Source: Anaerolineae bacterium (GTDB lineage Bacteria > Chloroflexota > Anaerolineae > 4572-78 > J111). Taken from it: a DNA stretch of 59,707 nucleotides. Location: positions 1 to 59,707 of the forward strand of contig JAKLJP010000043.1 in assembly GCA_023151115.1 (NCBI GenBank), given 5' to 3'. Positions within the stretch are counted from its first letter, which is position 1. Every line of letters starts with the position of its first letter. Under the pieces are notes generated by a model. The model saw only the letters and a program-made list of their open reading frames with translations. It did no database searches and was not told the origin of the DNA. A program made the position numbers and the translations under genes. Shown here one piece after another: positions 1 through 7,448 of this stretch.

Positions 1-84
1 GCTTTTTGAGTTGATAGTCCTTCAACTTACCCTTATTCAATTATTTTGTAAAGTCCCATCTCATGGACCCAGTGCCTCTAAACT

Positions 85-176
85 CAGTAGATCCAAATTT
101 GAGGAGCCAGCACGCCCACGTGCGGCTCCGTTCGGCACGTAGGCGTGCCTCACTGCTCGAAAATCGGCTCCACTGA
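85..176 (+). mobile_element. Palindromic MITE-like element, family A, copy 1
   Basis: A roughly 92-bp element that starts with CAGTAGATCCAAATTTG and ends in a degenerate inverted version (GGCTCCACTGA). Inside are two short hairpins, GCACG-CCCA-CGTGC and GGCACG-TAGG-CGTGCC, which are also inverted repeats of each other. The same core recurs at 17331-17425 (inverted) and 23757-23850. The element ends 22 bp before the reverse transcriptase start, so it may separate that gene from its original upstream DNA. Nothing else is recognisable in 1-198. Confidence 0.75.
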
Positions 177-198
177 AACTATGTAAGTCCTGCCTATA

Positions 199-1290
199 AT
201 GAAAACGTACAAAAACATTTATCCAAGTATTTATACCTATGAAAACCTGCATACCGCCTGGCGCAAAGCGGCCCGCGGCAAGCGCAAATCGCCGGAGGTG
301 GCCGGGTTTGAATATCACCTGATTGATAACTTATTACAACTGGAAGAAGAGCTACGCCGGGAAACATACCGGCCCGGCCCCTACCGCCATTTTTATCTGC
401 GCGAGCCCAAGCTGCGCCGTATCAGCGCCGCCCCTTTTCGGGATCGAGTAGTGCATCATGCCCTGGTGCAGCAAATCGAACCTATTTTTGAGGCCCGCTT
501 TATTACTGACAGCTACGCCTGCCGGCTGGGTAAGGGCACGCATGCCGCCCTGAACCGCTGCCAGGAATTGGCCCGGCGTTACCGTTATGTGCTCCAATGC
601 GATATTGTCCAATTCTTCCCGGCCATAGACCATGCCATCTTGGGCGAGATTCTCTTTCGCCGCATTGCCGACGCCCCGACCCGCCGGCTGATTGAGCAGA
701 TTCTCAGCAGCGGAGCCGGGGTGCTGGCCGGGGAGTACGACATGGTCTACTTTCCCGGCGATGACCTGCTGGCTGCTGCCCGCCCGCGCGGCCTGCCCAT
801 TGGCAACCTGACCAGCCAGTTCTGGGCCAACTGTTACCTGAATGAGTTGGACCAGTTTATCAAACGCGAGTTGAAGTGTCGGGCCTACCTGCGTTATGTG
901 GACGACTTTTTGCTGTTTGGCGATAGCAAGCGGCAACTGTGGGCCTGGAAAGCGGCCATCAACGGTTTTCTGCCCCGGCTGCGGCTAACCTTGCATCAAG
1001 AGTCGAGTACGGTTTACCCGGTCACTAACGGCATTCCCTTTTTGGGCTTTGTCACCTACCCCACCCACCGGCTGCTAAAACGGCGCAACGGCCTGGCCTT
1101 TCGCCGCCGCTTCAAGGCGCAACTGCGCCAACTGGCCGCCGGACAGCTCACCTACGCCGATGTCACTGCCTCGGTGCAGGGCTGGCTGGCCCACGCCGCT
1201 CACGGCCAGACCTACGGCCTGCGCCAAACTCTGCTGGCAGCGCAAATCATTCCTCGCCGGAAAGAACTGGGGGGTCTGGAAATTAGCTGA
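199..1290 (+). CDS. DGR-type reverse transcriptase
   Basis: RNA-directed DNA polymerase of the diversity-generating retroelement (DGR) type. In known DGRs this enzyme copies a template repeat with errors at adenines, and the cDNA replaces a variable repeat in a target gene. The 363-residue protein is a bare RT domain with no maturase or HNH domain. Visible motifs are FRDRVVHHAL (about residue 80), the catalytic Asp135 in CDIVQFFPAIDH, GLPIGNLTSQF with Ser206-Gln207 where group II intron RTs have SP (a DGR hallmark), and the YVDD box at 233-236. All catalytic residues are present, so it looks functional. No clear ribosome binding site precedes ATG199, and a MITE-like element ends 22 bp upstream. 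Its TGA overlaps the next start (TGATG), so it is coupled to avd. No template or variable repeat was found here. Confidence 0.9.
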   Translation: MKTYKNIYPSIYTYENLHTAWRKAARGKRKSPEVAGFEYHLIDNLLQLEEELRRETYRPGPYRHFYLREPKLRRISAAPFRDRVVHHALVQQIEPIFEARFITDSYACRLGKGTHAALNRCQELARRYRYVLQCDIVQFFPAIDHAILGEILFRRIADAPTRRLIEQILSSGAGVLAGEYDMVYFPGDDLLAAARPRGLPIGNLTSQFWANCYLNELDQFIKRELKCRAYLRYVDDFLLFGDSKRQLWAWKAAINGFLPRLRLTLHQESSTVYPVTNGIPFLGFVTYPTHRLLKRRNGLAFRRRFKAQLRQLAAGQLTYADVTASVQGWLAHAAHGQTYGLRQTLLAAQIIPRRKELGGLEIS

Positions 1291-1625
1291 TGAAAGAATC
1301 CCCCATTTTTGCCAAGACTTACGATTTTATCAAATGGCTCATCCCACTGACCATTAAATTTCCGCGTCACCAGCGCTTTGTCATGGCCCAGGCCATGCAG
1401 CAGTCGGCTTTGAACCTGCAAGAGCGACTGATTGAGGCGGTGCGCCTGCCCAACAGCGCCGCCTGTCTCCAAGCCGCCGATGTGGAATTGGACAAATTGC
1501 GCTTTTACCTGCGCCTCAGCGCCGACCTGGGCTATATGACTCTGGAGCAGCAGCGCCACGCCGGCCAAATGCTGGCCGAAATCGGCAAAATGGTGGGCGG
1601 TTGGCAAAAGAAAAATTCACCATGA
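1290..1625 (+). CDS. avd: Avd-like DGR accessory protein (four-helix bundle)
   Basis: A 111-residue, helical, basic protein resembling the accessory variability determinant (Avd) of DGRs and the related S23/four-helix-bundle family. In characterised DGRs Avd forms a barrel-shaped pentamer that binds the RT and template RNA and is needed for mutagenic cDNA synthesis. The N-terminal segment (KTYDFIKWLIPLTIKFPRH) and the following amphipathic helices (QQSALNLQERLIEAVRL) fit the family in length and pattern. It starts on the A of the RT stop codon. The usual order is target-avd-template-RT; here avd follows RT. Its stop overlaps the next gene through ATGA. Confidence 0.85.
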   Translation: MKESPIFAKTYDFIKWLIPLTIKFPRHQRFVMAQAMQQSALNLQERLIEAVRLPNSAACLQAADVELDKLRFYLRLSADLGYMTLEQQRHAGQMLAEIGKMVGGWQKKNSP

Positions 1626-2164
1626 CCCCCTTTGCTCGCAAATTTTTTATCGCCGCTCTGGTTTATCTGCTGCTGGGGTTGTTGGCCCAGCTGGTGACCC
1701 TGTTCGACCTCTGGCTGGGCTTTAACCCATTGGCCTATACCGCCAGCGCCGCCACCCAGCAAATTCTCTTGCTCGGCTGGCTGACCCAATTGGGTCTGGC
1801 CCTAATCTACGAGAGATTGGAGACATTGTGCCCTTGTGGTATTGGAGATTATGAAGCGGCCACTCAGGCTAAAGAATCAACTCAAAATCGAAAATCCATC
1901 AAAGGTACGCAGAGCGAAATCGTAAATCGTAAATCCAAAATCGTAAATCGTAAATCCAAAATCGAAAATCCAAAGCTAGTTTTTCTCTTATTCAACCTCG
2001 GTCTGCCCCTGGTCATCATCGGCCAACCGGGAGTAGCTCTATTCGGGGGAAACTGGCCAGGCGCAGCGGCGGCGGCCGGCGGATTGTTGCAGCTTAGCGC
2101 CGGGCTGCTATTTGCCAGGCAGGCATGGTTCGCCCTCAAAAATCAAAGAAAGGATGAAGGATGA
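1622..2164 (+). CDS. Small membrane protein with heptamer-repeat insert
   Basis: A protein of about 180 residues with roughly four hydrophobic segments: two in the first 65 residues (FFIAALVYLLLGLLAQLV, then ILLLGWLTQLGLALIY) and two near the C-terminus. The first half vaguely recalls the small heme-copper-oxidase-subunit-I-like proteins (LLLGWLTQ), but I do not assign a function. I prefer the start at 1622 because it forms an ATGA overlap with the avd stop; an ATG at 1601 lies inside avd. Residues from about 86 to 118 are encoded by a period-7 array (AAATCGT/AAATCCA units) between the two membrane halves, probably a tolerated cytoplasmic or periplasmic loop. The stop overlaps the next start through ATGA. 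Confidence 0.6.
   Translation: MTPFARKFFIAALVYLLLGLLAQLVTLFDLWLGFNPLAYTASAATQQILLLGWLTQLGLALIYERLETLCPCGIGDYEAATQAKESTQNRKSIKGTQSEIVNRKSKIVNRKSKIENPKLVFLLFNLGLPLVIIGQPGVALFGGNWPGAAAAAGGLLQLSAGLLFARQAWFALKNQRKDEG
1876..1977 (+). repeat. Period-7 tandem array inside a CDS
   Basis: Degenerate heptamers of the type AAATCGT/AAATCCA, translated in frame as RKSKIVNRKSKIEN. One of many period-7 or period-8 arrays in the window, it lies in the loop of a membrane protein and has no partner arm nearby. Confidence 0.8.
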
Positions 2165-3339
2165 AGGATGAAAGCAACAAGTATGATCCTCCCTCCAAAA
2201 TTCTGACTCTCTTACGCATCACGTATCACGCATCACGCATCACGCATCACGTTCAACGTTTAACGTTTTTGCTTATCTTATTCTTCACCCTGCTTCTCCC
2301 CGCCTCCTCGCCTCCTCGCCTCCTCGAACTCGGCCCGCAGCAAACGGTCATCACGGCCAATCCCAAAATGGGCGTTCACACCCGCCTCACCGACGAGGTC
2401 GAACCCTGGAAAATCAAGCGCACCCTGGAAATGGTCCGCGAGATGGGCGCGCCCTGGATGGTGGAATATTTTCCCTGGGCCTACCACGAGCCGTTCCCCG
2501 GCTTTTTCGATTGGTCGCACAGCGATTTGGTCATTGACCACGCCAACCGCCAGGGTTTGACCGTCATCGCCCGGCTGGGCCTCACCCCGGAATGGGCCAG
2601 GCCAGCCGACTCGGCCTCCTCTTTTTTGGCCCCGGCCCACTATGATGATTTTGGCGATTTTGTGCAGGCATTTGTGGAACGGTACGGAGGACGAGTAGCG
2701 GCCATCATCATCTGGAATGAGCCGAACTTGGCGTTGGAATGGGGTTTTCAGCCGCTCGACCCGGCCGGGTATACCGAGCTGCTGGCGGTTGCTTATCGCC
2801 GGGCCAAAGCTGCCAATCCGCAGGTGCTGGTCTTGGGCGGCGCATTAGCTCCCACCCTGGCTCCGCCGGGTGATGCTCAGGCCATGAATGATTTGATTTA
2901 TCTGGAGCGGATGCTCGACGCCGGGGCGGGAGAGGTTATGGATGGCCTGGCCGTCCACGCCTACGGTTGGGTCTTCCCCGCCGACGATCCGCCCGACCCG
3001 CAGGTGATTAACTTTCGGCGGACAGAATTGGTTCACCAACTGCTGGTGGAGCACGGCTACGCCGATTTACCCATCTACATCACCGAAGGCGGCTGGAACG
3101 ACCATCCCCGTTGGACTCGCGCCGTCAAACCGGCCCAGCGCATCGAAAATACTTTACGCGCCTACGAGCTGGTCAAAAGCTGGCCCTGGGCCAAAATGAC
3201 GGCGGTCTGGGCGTTTCGTTATCCCTGGCCGGCCCGCACCTACCTGGACTACTTTACCCTCGTCACCCCGGAATTTGACCCCAAGCCGATTTATCTGGAA
3301 GTGCAAAGATATAGTAGGGCAGTAGCCAGAAGTCAGTAG
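2161..3339 (+). CDS. Secreted glycoside-hydrolase-like protein (clan GH-A type)
   Basis: A 392-residue protein with an N-terminal signal or anchor segment (LTFLLILFFTLLLPASS, about 34-50) followed by a TIM-barrel glycosidase-like domain. Two glutamates sit where clan GH-A enzymes (such as GH5, GH39) have their catalytic pair: Glu187 in IIIWNEPN (acid/base) and Glu309 in PIYITEGGW (nucleophile). The substrate is unknown; it probably acts on a polysaccharide outside the membrane. The first 33 residues are encoded by a CATCACG-type heptamer array, giving an odd leader (YHASRITHH), but no other start is available before the hydrophobic segment. It is coupled by ATGA to the preceding membrane protein, so the RT, avd, membrane protein and this gene form one overlapping set. 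Confidence 0.75.
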   Translation: MKDESNKYDPPSKILTLLRITYHASRITHHVQRLTFLLILFFTLLLPASSPPRLLELGPQQTVITANPKMGVHTRLTDEVEPWKIKRTLEMVREMGAPWMVEYFPWAYHEPFPGFFDWSHSDLVIDHANRQGLTVIARLGLTPEWARPADSASSFLAPAHYDDFGDFVQAFVERYGGRVAAIIIWNEPNLALEWGFQPLDPAGYTELLAVAYRRAKAANPQVLVLGGALAPTLAPPGDAQAMNDLIYLERMLDAGAGEVMDGLAVHAYGWVFPADDPPDPQVINFRRTELVHQLLVEHGYADLPIYITEGGWNDHPRWTRAVKPAQRIENTLRAYELVKSWPWAKMTAVWAFRYPWPARTYLDYFTLVTPEFDPKPIYLEVQRYSRAVARSQ

Positions 3340-3342
3340 TCA

Positions 3343-3550
3343 GAGGAGTGTCAAGTGTTAAGTGTCAAGTGCCAGGTGTCGGGTGTCGGGTGTCGGGTGT
3401 CAGGTGTTCGGGGTTACGTTTCACGTTTCACGCTTCACGCCTCACGCCTCACGCTTCACGTTTCACGCACCAGTGCGAAGCCTCCCCGTGGGACGCACCA
3501 CGCACCACGTTTCTTCGCCTCACGCCTCACGCCTCACGCTCTCTGGATAA
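3343..3550 (+). repeat. Period-7 arrays at the 5' end of the solute-binding protein gene
   Basis: A block of GTGTCGG/AAGTGTC-type heptamers followed by CACGCCT/CACGTTT-type heptamers. It contains AAGCCTCCCCGTGGGACGC, which also occurs inside another CACGCAT-type array at 54408-54432. The block encodes the first 60 or so residues of the next gene. Confidence 0.8.
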
Positions 3551-4389
3551 CAGTTCTGTCCATCTTGCTACTTCTGGGCTTTTGGTTCTTCCTCTCCCCC
3601 GGCGACGACGGCAGCCTGGCCGAAATCCGGCGGCGGGGGACGCTGCGGGTGGGCTTGGATGCCAGTTTTCCGCCCTTTGAAGCCATTGACGCCAACGGCC
3701 AAATCATGGGGCTGGATGTGGACATTGCCAAAGCCATTGCCGCCGATTTAGGAGTCAAGGCAGAATTTGTGAATATTGGTTTTGACGGCCTGTACGATGC
3801 TCTGCTGGCTCGCCGGGTGGATTTGGTCATCTCCGGCCTGCCCTACGACCCCCGCTGGACGCAAGATGTGGCTTATACCAGCAACTATTTTAATGCCGGC
3901 CAGGTGTTGGTCACTCGCGCCGATAACCAGACCATTAAAACCGTTGACGATTTAGCCGGCCATACCGTCGCCGTCGAATGGGGCAGCCAGGCCGAAATGG
4001 AAGCCCGTCAGTTGCAAAATCCCCCCTCTCCCACCGGGAGAGGGGCCGGGGGTGAGGGTGAGAGTTCTAAAACCTCTCCCACTCCTCCGAGCATAACCCT
4101 CCTCCGCCAAGACTCCGCCGCCGCCGCCCTCGACGCCGTACTCAACGGCCAGGCCGAGGCCGCCATTGTTGACGCGCCCAGCGCTCTGACCTCCTCCCCA
4201 ACCCTCCCCCTGTCAGAGGGAGGGGGGGTAAGAATTGTGACGTATCTGACCGACGAGTGGTATGCTGCTGCTGTGCATCTGCAAAGCCGGGAGCTGTTGG
4301 CCGCAGTCAACCAAACCCTGGCTCGGTTAGAGGAAAGCGGCGAGATGGGGCGATTGCAGGCAAAGTGGTTTGGACTCGCCCATAAGTAA
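3355..4389 (+). CDS. ABC transporter substrate-binding protein, family 3
   Basis: Extracytoplasmic solute-binding protein of the polar amino acid/PBPb type, which captures a small ligand and delivers it to an ABC permease. After a hydrophobic anchor (WITVLSILLLLGFWFFLS, about 63-80) come family features: RRRGTLRVGLDASFPPFE, GLDVDIAKAIAADLG, DGLYDALLARRVDLVISGL and a C-terminal MGRLQAKWFG. The start is GTG at 3355 with GAGGAG just upstream. The first 60 residues derive from heptamer repeats. Two further inserts interrupt the second lobe: a REP-like palindrome (about 4020-4090) and a GC-rich stretch at about 4190-4230. The next gene is a sugar-type permease, so they may not be partners. Confidence 0.85.
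   Translation: MLSVKCQVSGVGCRVSGVRGYVSRFTLHASRLTLHVSRTSAKPPRGTHHAPRFFASRLTPHALWITVLSILLLLGFWFFLSPGDDGSLAEIRRRGTLRVGLDASFPPFEAIDANGQIMGLDVDIAKAIAADLGVKAEFVNIGFDGLYDALLARRVDLVISGLPYDPRWTQDVAYTSNYFNAGQVLVTRADNQTIKTVDDLAGHTVAVEWGSQAEMEARQLQNPPSPTGRGAGGEGESSKTSPTPPSITLLRQDSAAAALDAVLNGQAEAAIVDAPSALTSSPTLPLSEGGGVRIVTYLTDEWYAAAVHLQSRELLAAVNQTLARLEESGEMGRLQAKWFGLAHK
4020..4060 (+). repeat. REP-like palindrome inside the binding-protein gene
   Basis: The palindrome CCCTCTCCCACCGGGAGAGG is followed by a G-rich tail and read in frame as PSPTGRGAGGEGE. It resembles REP-type palindromes seen in many bacterial genomes. It adds a glycine-rich loop between conserved parts of lobe 2 and the frame stays open. 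Confidence 0.7.
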
Positions 4390-4399
4390 CTCCACAACA

Positions 4400-4429
4400 T
4401 TGCGTACCCGGCGGTGATGATGTTATACT
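4400..4429 (+). promoter_or_regulatory. Possible sigma-70 promoter for the permease gene
   Basis: TTGCGT (4400-4405), 18-bp spacer, TATACT (4424-4429). A moderate match in the gap between the binding-protein and permease genes. Confidence 0.45.
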
Positions 4430-4477
4430 TTTAACCCCATCCAATTTGCAGCAAAAGTAGGTGTAAGAGAAGCAGAT

Positions 4478-6253
4478 ATGACTCAAGACGAACAAGCCGT
4501 TCCCCAATGGCAACCTGCCAGCAGCAATATCATCCGAATTATCCTGGGGCTAATTCTCATCGCCCCGGCAGCCCTTTTTTGTCTTATCGGCCTGGTTTTG
4601 CCGACTATCACCACAATCACAACCAGCTTTCAAAAAGTGGACCTGCTCTCGGCCAGTGAGTGGGTCGGCGGGGCTAATTACGCTCGTCTCATGGAGGATA
4701 AATCCTTTCTCACGGCGTTGGGCTTTACGCTATCATTGGTCGGCGTGCGGCTGATGGTTGTGGCAGTTGTTCCGCTGCTGCTGGCCTGGATCGTCAATGA
4801 GTTTGGCCCGGGAGTTCGCAGCGGGGTGCGCCTGCTGTTCACCATCCCCCTGGCCCTGTTTAGCCCCGTGTCTGTCGCCCTGGTCTGGCTGATGGCGCTC
4901 CACCCGCAGTTTGGCCTGTTTGGGGGCGAACCCCCTTGGCTGGCCGACCCGGAACGAGCTGGCGGGGCCATCCGGCTGGTAGATGGCCTGACCTTTTTTG
5001 GCCTGGCGTGCGGCCTGGGTTTGATCATCTATCTGGCTGCCCTGCGCGGCTGGGATCATGTAATCTCGTCTCGCTGGAAAGCAGCCCTGCCCTTGCTTGT
5101 CGCCTGGCTGACCGGTTTGCTGGCGACGGCGGCGCTGACCCTGCCCTTCTTTACCCTGCCTTTTGTGATGACCAACGGCGGCCCGGCTAACTCGACCCAG
5201 ACTCTGGCCCTGCTGCAATATCAGTGGGGTTTTCAGCGGTTTCAATTCGGCCCGGCGGCGACTATCGCTACCCTGACCCTTGCCGTCGTGGCCATCATCG
5301 GGTTAGCCGTCGCTTTCCTCATTATTTTGAGCGGGCTGCGCCTCGAACTGGCCTCGCCTGGCCCATCAACCGGCTGGCTTGGCGCGGGCCGCAGGCCGCT
5401 GGCCCTCATTTTGTTAATCCTTATCCTGGGCGGCAGCCTTAGCCTCTGTTCGATCGGGCTGCTGCCGTTGGGCTGGGCGGCGCTGAGTTCGCTCAAAAGC
5501 GAGGCCGAGATATTTTCCGCCGATAGCTCCTTTTTTCCGGCCTCCCCCTCCTTCGAGGCATACGGCCGGCTGGCCGAGATCATCCCCCTGGCGCGGGTCT
5601 GGCTCAATACGCTGATTCCTCCCTTGGGAGCGCTGTTGTGGCAGATTCCGCTCGTTTATGCGGCGGCCCTGGGGATTGGCGCGCTGCGGCCCCTGGGCAA
5701 ATGGAGCGAATGGCTGCTGCTGCCCTTTAGCCCGTGGCTATTTGTCACCATCACACCCTTGATCCTGACGGCTTTTCAGAGTTTGCGTGAAGCTGAAAGT
5801 TTGAATACCTTCCTGGGGTTGACGCCGCCCATCCTGCTCAATATTCCCATGCTGTTTATCCTGACCTTGTTTTTCAAAGGCCAGGCGAGCAAATACAATG
5901 CTGCCGTTGCCGAAGGCGGGTCGAAAACAAACGCCTTCTTCCGCCTGTTGATCCTGCCCTCGCTGCCGCTGGTGATTCTGCTGGCGGCGGCCACACTGCT
6001 GCTCAACCTGCAAGCGCTGCTCTGGCCGCTGGTCGTCGCCAATGATCCGGAGCTTCAGACCTTCCCCGTCGCCCTGCTGCTGCTGCGCAGCCAGTTCTCA
6101 ACTGCCTGGTCTGTCCTGGCCGCCGGGATAACCCTCTTTCAGCTTCCGCTGTTTCTACTTTTTTTTGTGATTTTTGGCGTGCTGCAAGTTGTCTACCTGG
6201 ATCGTCTCGTTTTAAGGGGTGGAGCGCCTGAGTTTGAAAGCGGACGTAAGTAA
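4478..6253 (+). CDS. Fused two-domain ABC transporter permease (MalF-MalG-like)
   Basis: A 591-residue inner-membrane protein that joins two sugar-type ABC permeases. Residues 1-290 resemble MalF-type subunits (SASEWVGGANYARLMEDKSF; later PFVMTNGGPANSTQTLALL). Residues from about 310 resemble MalG-type subunits (LPLGWAALSSLKSEAEIF). The second half keeps an EAA-like loop (NAAVAEGGSKTNAFFRLLIL), the docking site for the ATPase. In the first half the loop expected after IYLAALRG is shortened and lacks the EAA pattern. No ABC ATPase is encoded nearby. The upstream binding protein is of the amino-acid family, so the transported substrate cannot be assigned. It could be a single-gene permease sharing an ATPase encoded elsewhere. 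Confidence 0.8.
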   Translation: MTQDEQAVPQWQPASSNIIRIILGLILIAPAALFCLIGLVLPTITTITTSFQKVDLLSASEWVGGANYARLMEDKSFLTALGFTLSLVGVRLMVVAVVPLLLAWIVNEFGPGVRSGVRLLFTIPLALFSPVSVALVWLMALHPQFGLFGGEPPWLADPERAGGAIRLVDGLTFFGLACGLGLIIYLAALRGWDHVISSRWKAALPLLVAWLTGLLATAALTLPFFTLPFVMTNGGPANSTQTLALLQYQWGFQRFQFGPAATIATLTLAVVAIIGLAVAFLIILSGLRLELASPGPSTGWLGAGRRPLALILLILILGGSLSLCSIGLLPLGWAALSSLKSEAEIFSADSSFFPASPSFEAYGRLAEIIPLARVWLNTLIPPLGALLWQIPLVYAAALGIGALRPLGKWSEWLLLPFSPWLFVTITPLILTAFQSLREAESLNTFLGLTPPILLNIPMLFILTLFFKGQASKYNAAVAEGGSKTNAFFRLLILPSLPLVILLAAATLLLNLQALLWPLVVANDPELQTFPVALLLLRSQFSTAWSVLAAGITLFQLPLFLLFFVIFGVLQVVYLDRLVLRGGAPEFESGRK

Positions 6254-6270
6254 TCGTCCAGAGATGGAGT

Positions 6271-6299
6271 TTGACCCCCACCTCATTTGAAAATATAAT
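6271..6299 (+). promoter_or_regulatory. Sigma-70 promoter of mgsA
   Basis: TTGACC (6271-6276), 17-bp spacer, TATAAT (6294-6299), 37 bp before the mgsA ATG. One of the best promoter matches in the window. Confidence 0.75.
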
Positions 6300-6335
6300 G
6301 GAGCCATCGCTGAAAACAGGGAAAGGACGAAGGAA

Positions 6336-6806
6336 ATGCCTTACGTAAAATTGCCGATTGCCTCCCGCAAAAAGATCGCCCTGATTGCCCACGACAACAA
6401 AAAGGATGATCTATTGGAGTGGGCTAAATATAATCAAGCCACCCTGGCGCAGCACGAACTGTTTGCCACCGGGACCACCGGCCGGCTGCTGGAAAGAGAG
6501 CTAAACCTGACGATTAACAAGCTGCAAAGCGGCCCGCTGGGGGGCGACCAGCAAATCGGCGCCAAAATTGTCGAAGGGGCGATTGATTTTGTTATTTTTT
6601 TCTGGGACGCCCTGGAATCCCAACCCCACGATCCCGACGTCAAGGCCCTGCTGCGCCTGGCCGTTGTCTGGAATATCCCCACCGCCTGTAATCGCGCCAC
6701 CGCCGATTTTATGATTTCTTCACCCTTGATGGCGGTTGAATACGAGCGGCTGCTGCCCGATTACACCGAATACCGTAAAATACGGCATAGCCGAGAGGAT
6801 ATCTAG
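6336..6806 (+). CDS. mgsA: Methylglyoxal synthase
   Basis: Converts dihydroxyacetone phosphate to methylglyoxal and phosphate, a bypass that relieves sugar-phosphate overload. The 156 residues align by eye with the E. coli enzyme, with the same numbering of key residues: His19 (IALIAHDNKK), phosphate-binding TGTTG at 45-49, SGPLGGDQQIGA with catalytic Asp71, Asp91, His98 and Asp101 in FFWDALESQPHDPDVKAL, and CNRATADFM. All catalytic residues are present. A strong promoter lies 37 bp upstream, with AAGGA before ATG. The next gene starts 6 bp after the stop, so they are probably co-transcribed. Confidence 0.96.
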   Translation: MPYVKLPIASRKKIALIAHDNKKDDLLEWAKYNQATLAQHELFATGTTGRLLERELNLTINKLQSGPLGGDQQIGAKIVEGAIDFVIFFWDALESQPHDPDVKALLRLAVVWNIPTACNRATADFMISSPLMAVEYERLLPDYTEYRKIRHSREDI

Positions 6807-6811
6807 CGAGG

Positions 6812-7297
6812 GTGGTTATTAGACCGGCCCGGTTGACCGACCTGGGCACCATTACCGCTATTTACAATGAGGCCATTTTAACCACCGTTGCCACTTTCGA
6901 CACCGAGCCAAAGAGCGAGGCCGAGCGGGCGGTTTGGTTTGCTGCTCACGACGCCTGCCATCCGGTTTTGGTGGCGGAAATCGAAGGGCAGGTGGTGGGC
7001 TGGGCTTCGCTGAGCAAATGGTCCGACCGCCTGGCCTATGCCGATACCGCCGAGATTTCGCTCTATGTCCATTCCTCACGGCGTGGCCAGGGCATTGGCA
7101 AACAGTTGATCGCCGCCCTTGTGGCCGAGGGGGAAAAAGCCGGCCTGCACACCCTGATCGCCCGCATTGCGGCAGGTAATGAAGCCAGCGTGCGGCTCCA
7201 TCGAGCCGCCGGTTTTGAACTTATCGGGGTGATGCGGGAAGTTGGCCGCAAATTCGGCCAGCTTTTGGATATTCATTTGATGCAGAAAATCTATTAA
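6812..7297 (+). CDS. GNAT-family N-acetyltransferase (PAT/MddA-like)
   Basis: A 161-residue acetyl-CoA-dependent acyltransferase. It resembles the phosphinothricin/methionine-sulfone acetyltransferase branch: IRPARLTDLGTITAIYNEAI at the N-terminus, AEISLYVHSSRRGQGIGKQL with the R/Q-x-x-G-x-G/A acetyl-CoA loop (RRGQGIG), and the C-terminal RLHRAAGFELIGVMREVGRK with a terminal DIHLMQK. The start is GTG at 6812 with GAGG just upstream, 6 bp after mgsA. The true substrate (L-amino-acid analogue or another amine) cannot be told from sequence. Confidence 0.88.
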   Translation: MVIRPARLTDLGTITAIYNEAILTTVATFDTEPKSEAERAVWFAAHDACHPVLVAEIEGQVVGWASLSKWSDRLAYADTAEISLYVHSSRRGQGIGKQLIAALVAEGEKAGLHTLIARIAAGNEASVRLHRAAGFELIGVMREVGRKFGQLLDIHLMQKIY

Positions 7298-7299
7298 TC

Positions 7300-7427
7300 C
7301 ATGTCATTTCGAGCGACGAAGGAGCGAGAAATCTTCTACGGTGCGACTTCGAGAAATCCCTGGAGCGCTACATCGGCGTTAGGGATTTCTTCCTTCGGTC
7401 GAAATGACATGCTTGGGTAGTTACATT
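7300..7427 (+). mobile_element. GTCATTTCGA palindromic element, copy 1
   Basis: Inverted-repeat element beginning ATGTCATTTCGAGCGACGAA and ending TTCGGTCGAAATGACAT, followed by a degenerate outer end (GGGTAGTTAC). The same family occurs at 16461, 30335, 35541, 41371, 46321 and the right edge (59686). It separates the acetyltransferase from the DUF3052 gene. Confidence 0.75.
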
Positions 7428-7448
7428 TTTGGCAAAGAAACGAGACAG

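Noticed and set aside
61..318. Minus-strand 85-codon ORF over the left MITE-like element
   Set aside because: It overlaps the palindrome and the RT start, has no ribosome binding site and no recognisable protein features.
199..1290. RT as a retron or group II intron enzyme
   Set aside because: It has the SQ motif of DGR RTs, no maturase or HNH domain, and an Avd partner; no msr/msd-like or intron RNA was recognised.
1..2160. Search by eye for a DGR template repeat or variable repeat near the RT
   Set aside because: No pair of 60-150 bp near-repeats with adenine-biased mismatches was visible; the only repeats are the MITE-like element and heptamers.
3343..3550. Tandem repeats as a CRISPR array
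   Set aside because: Units are 7 bp, directly adjacent and degenerate; there are no unique spacers. The same applies to the other heptamer arrays.
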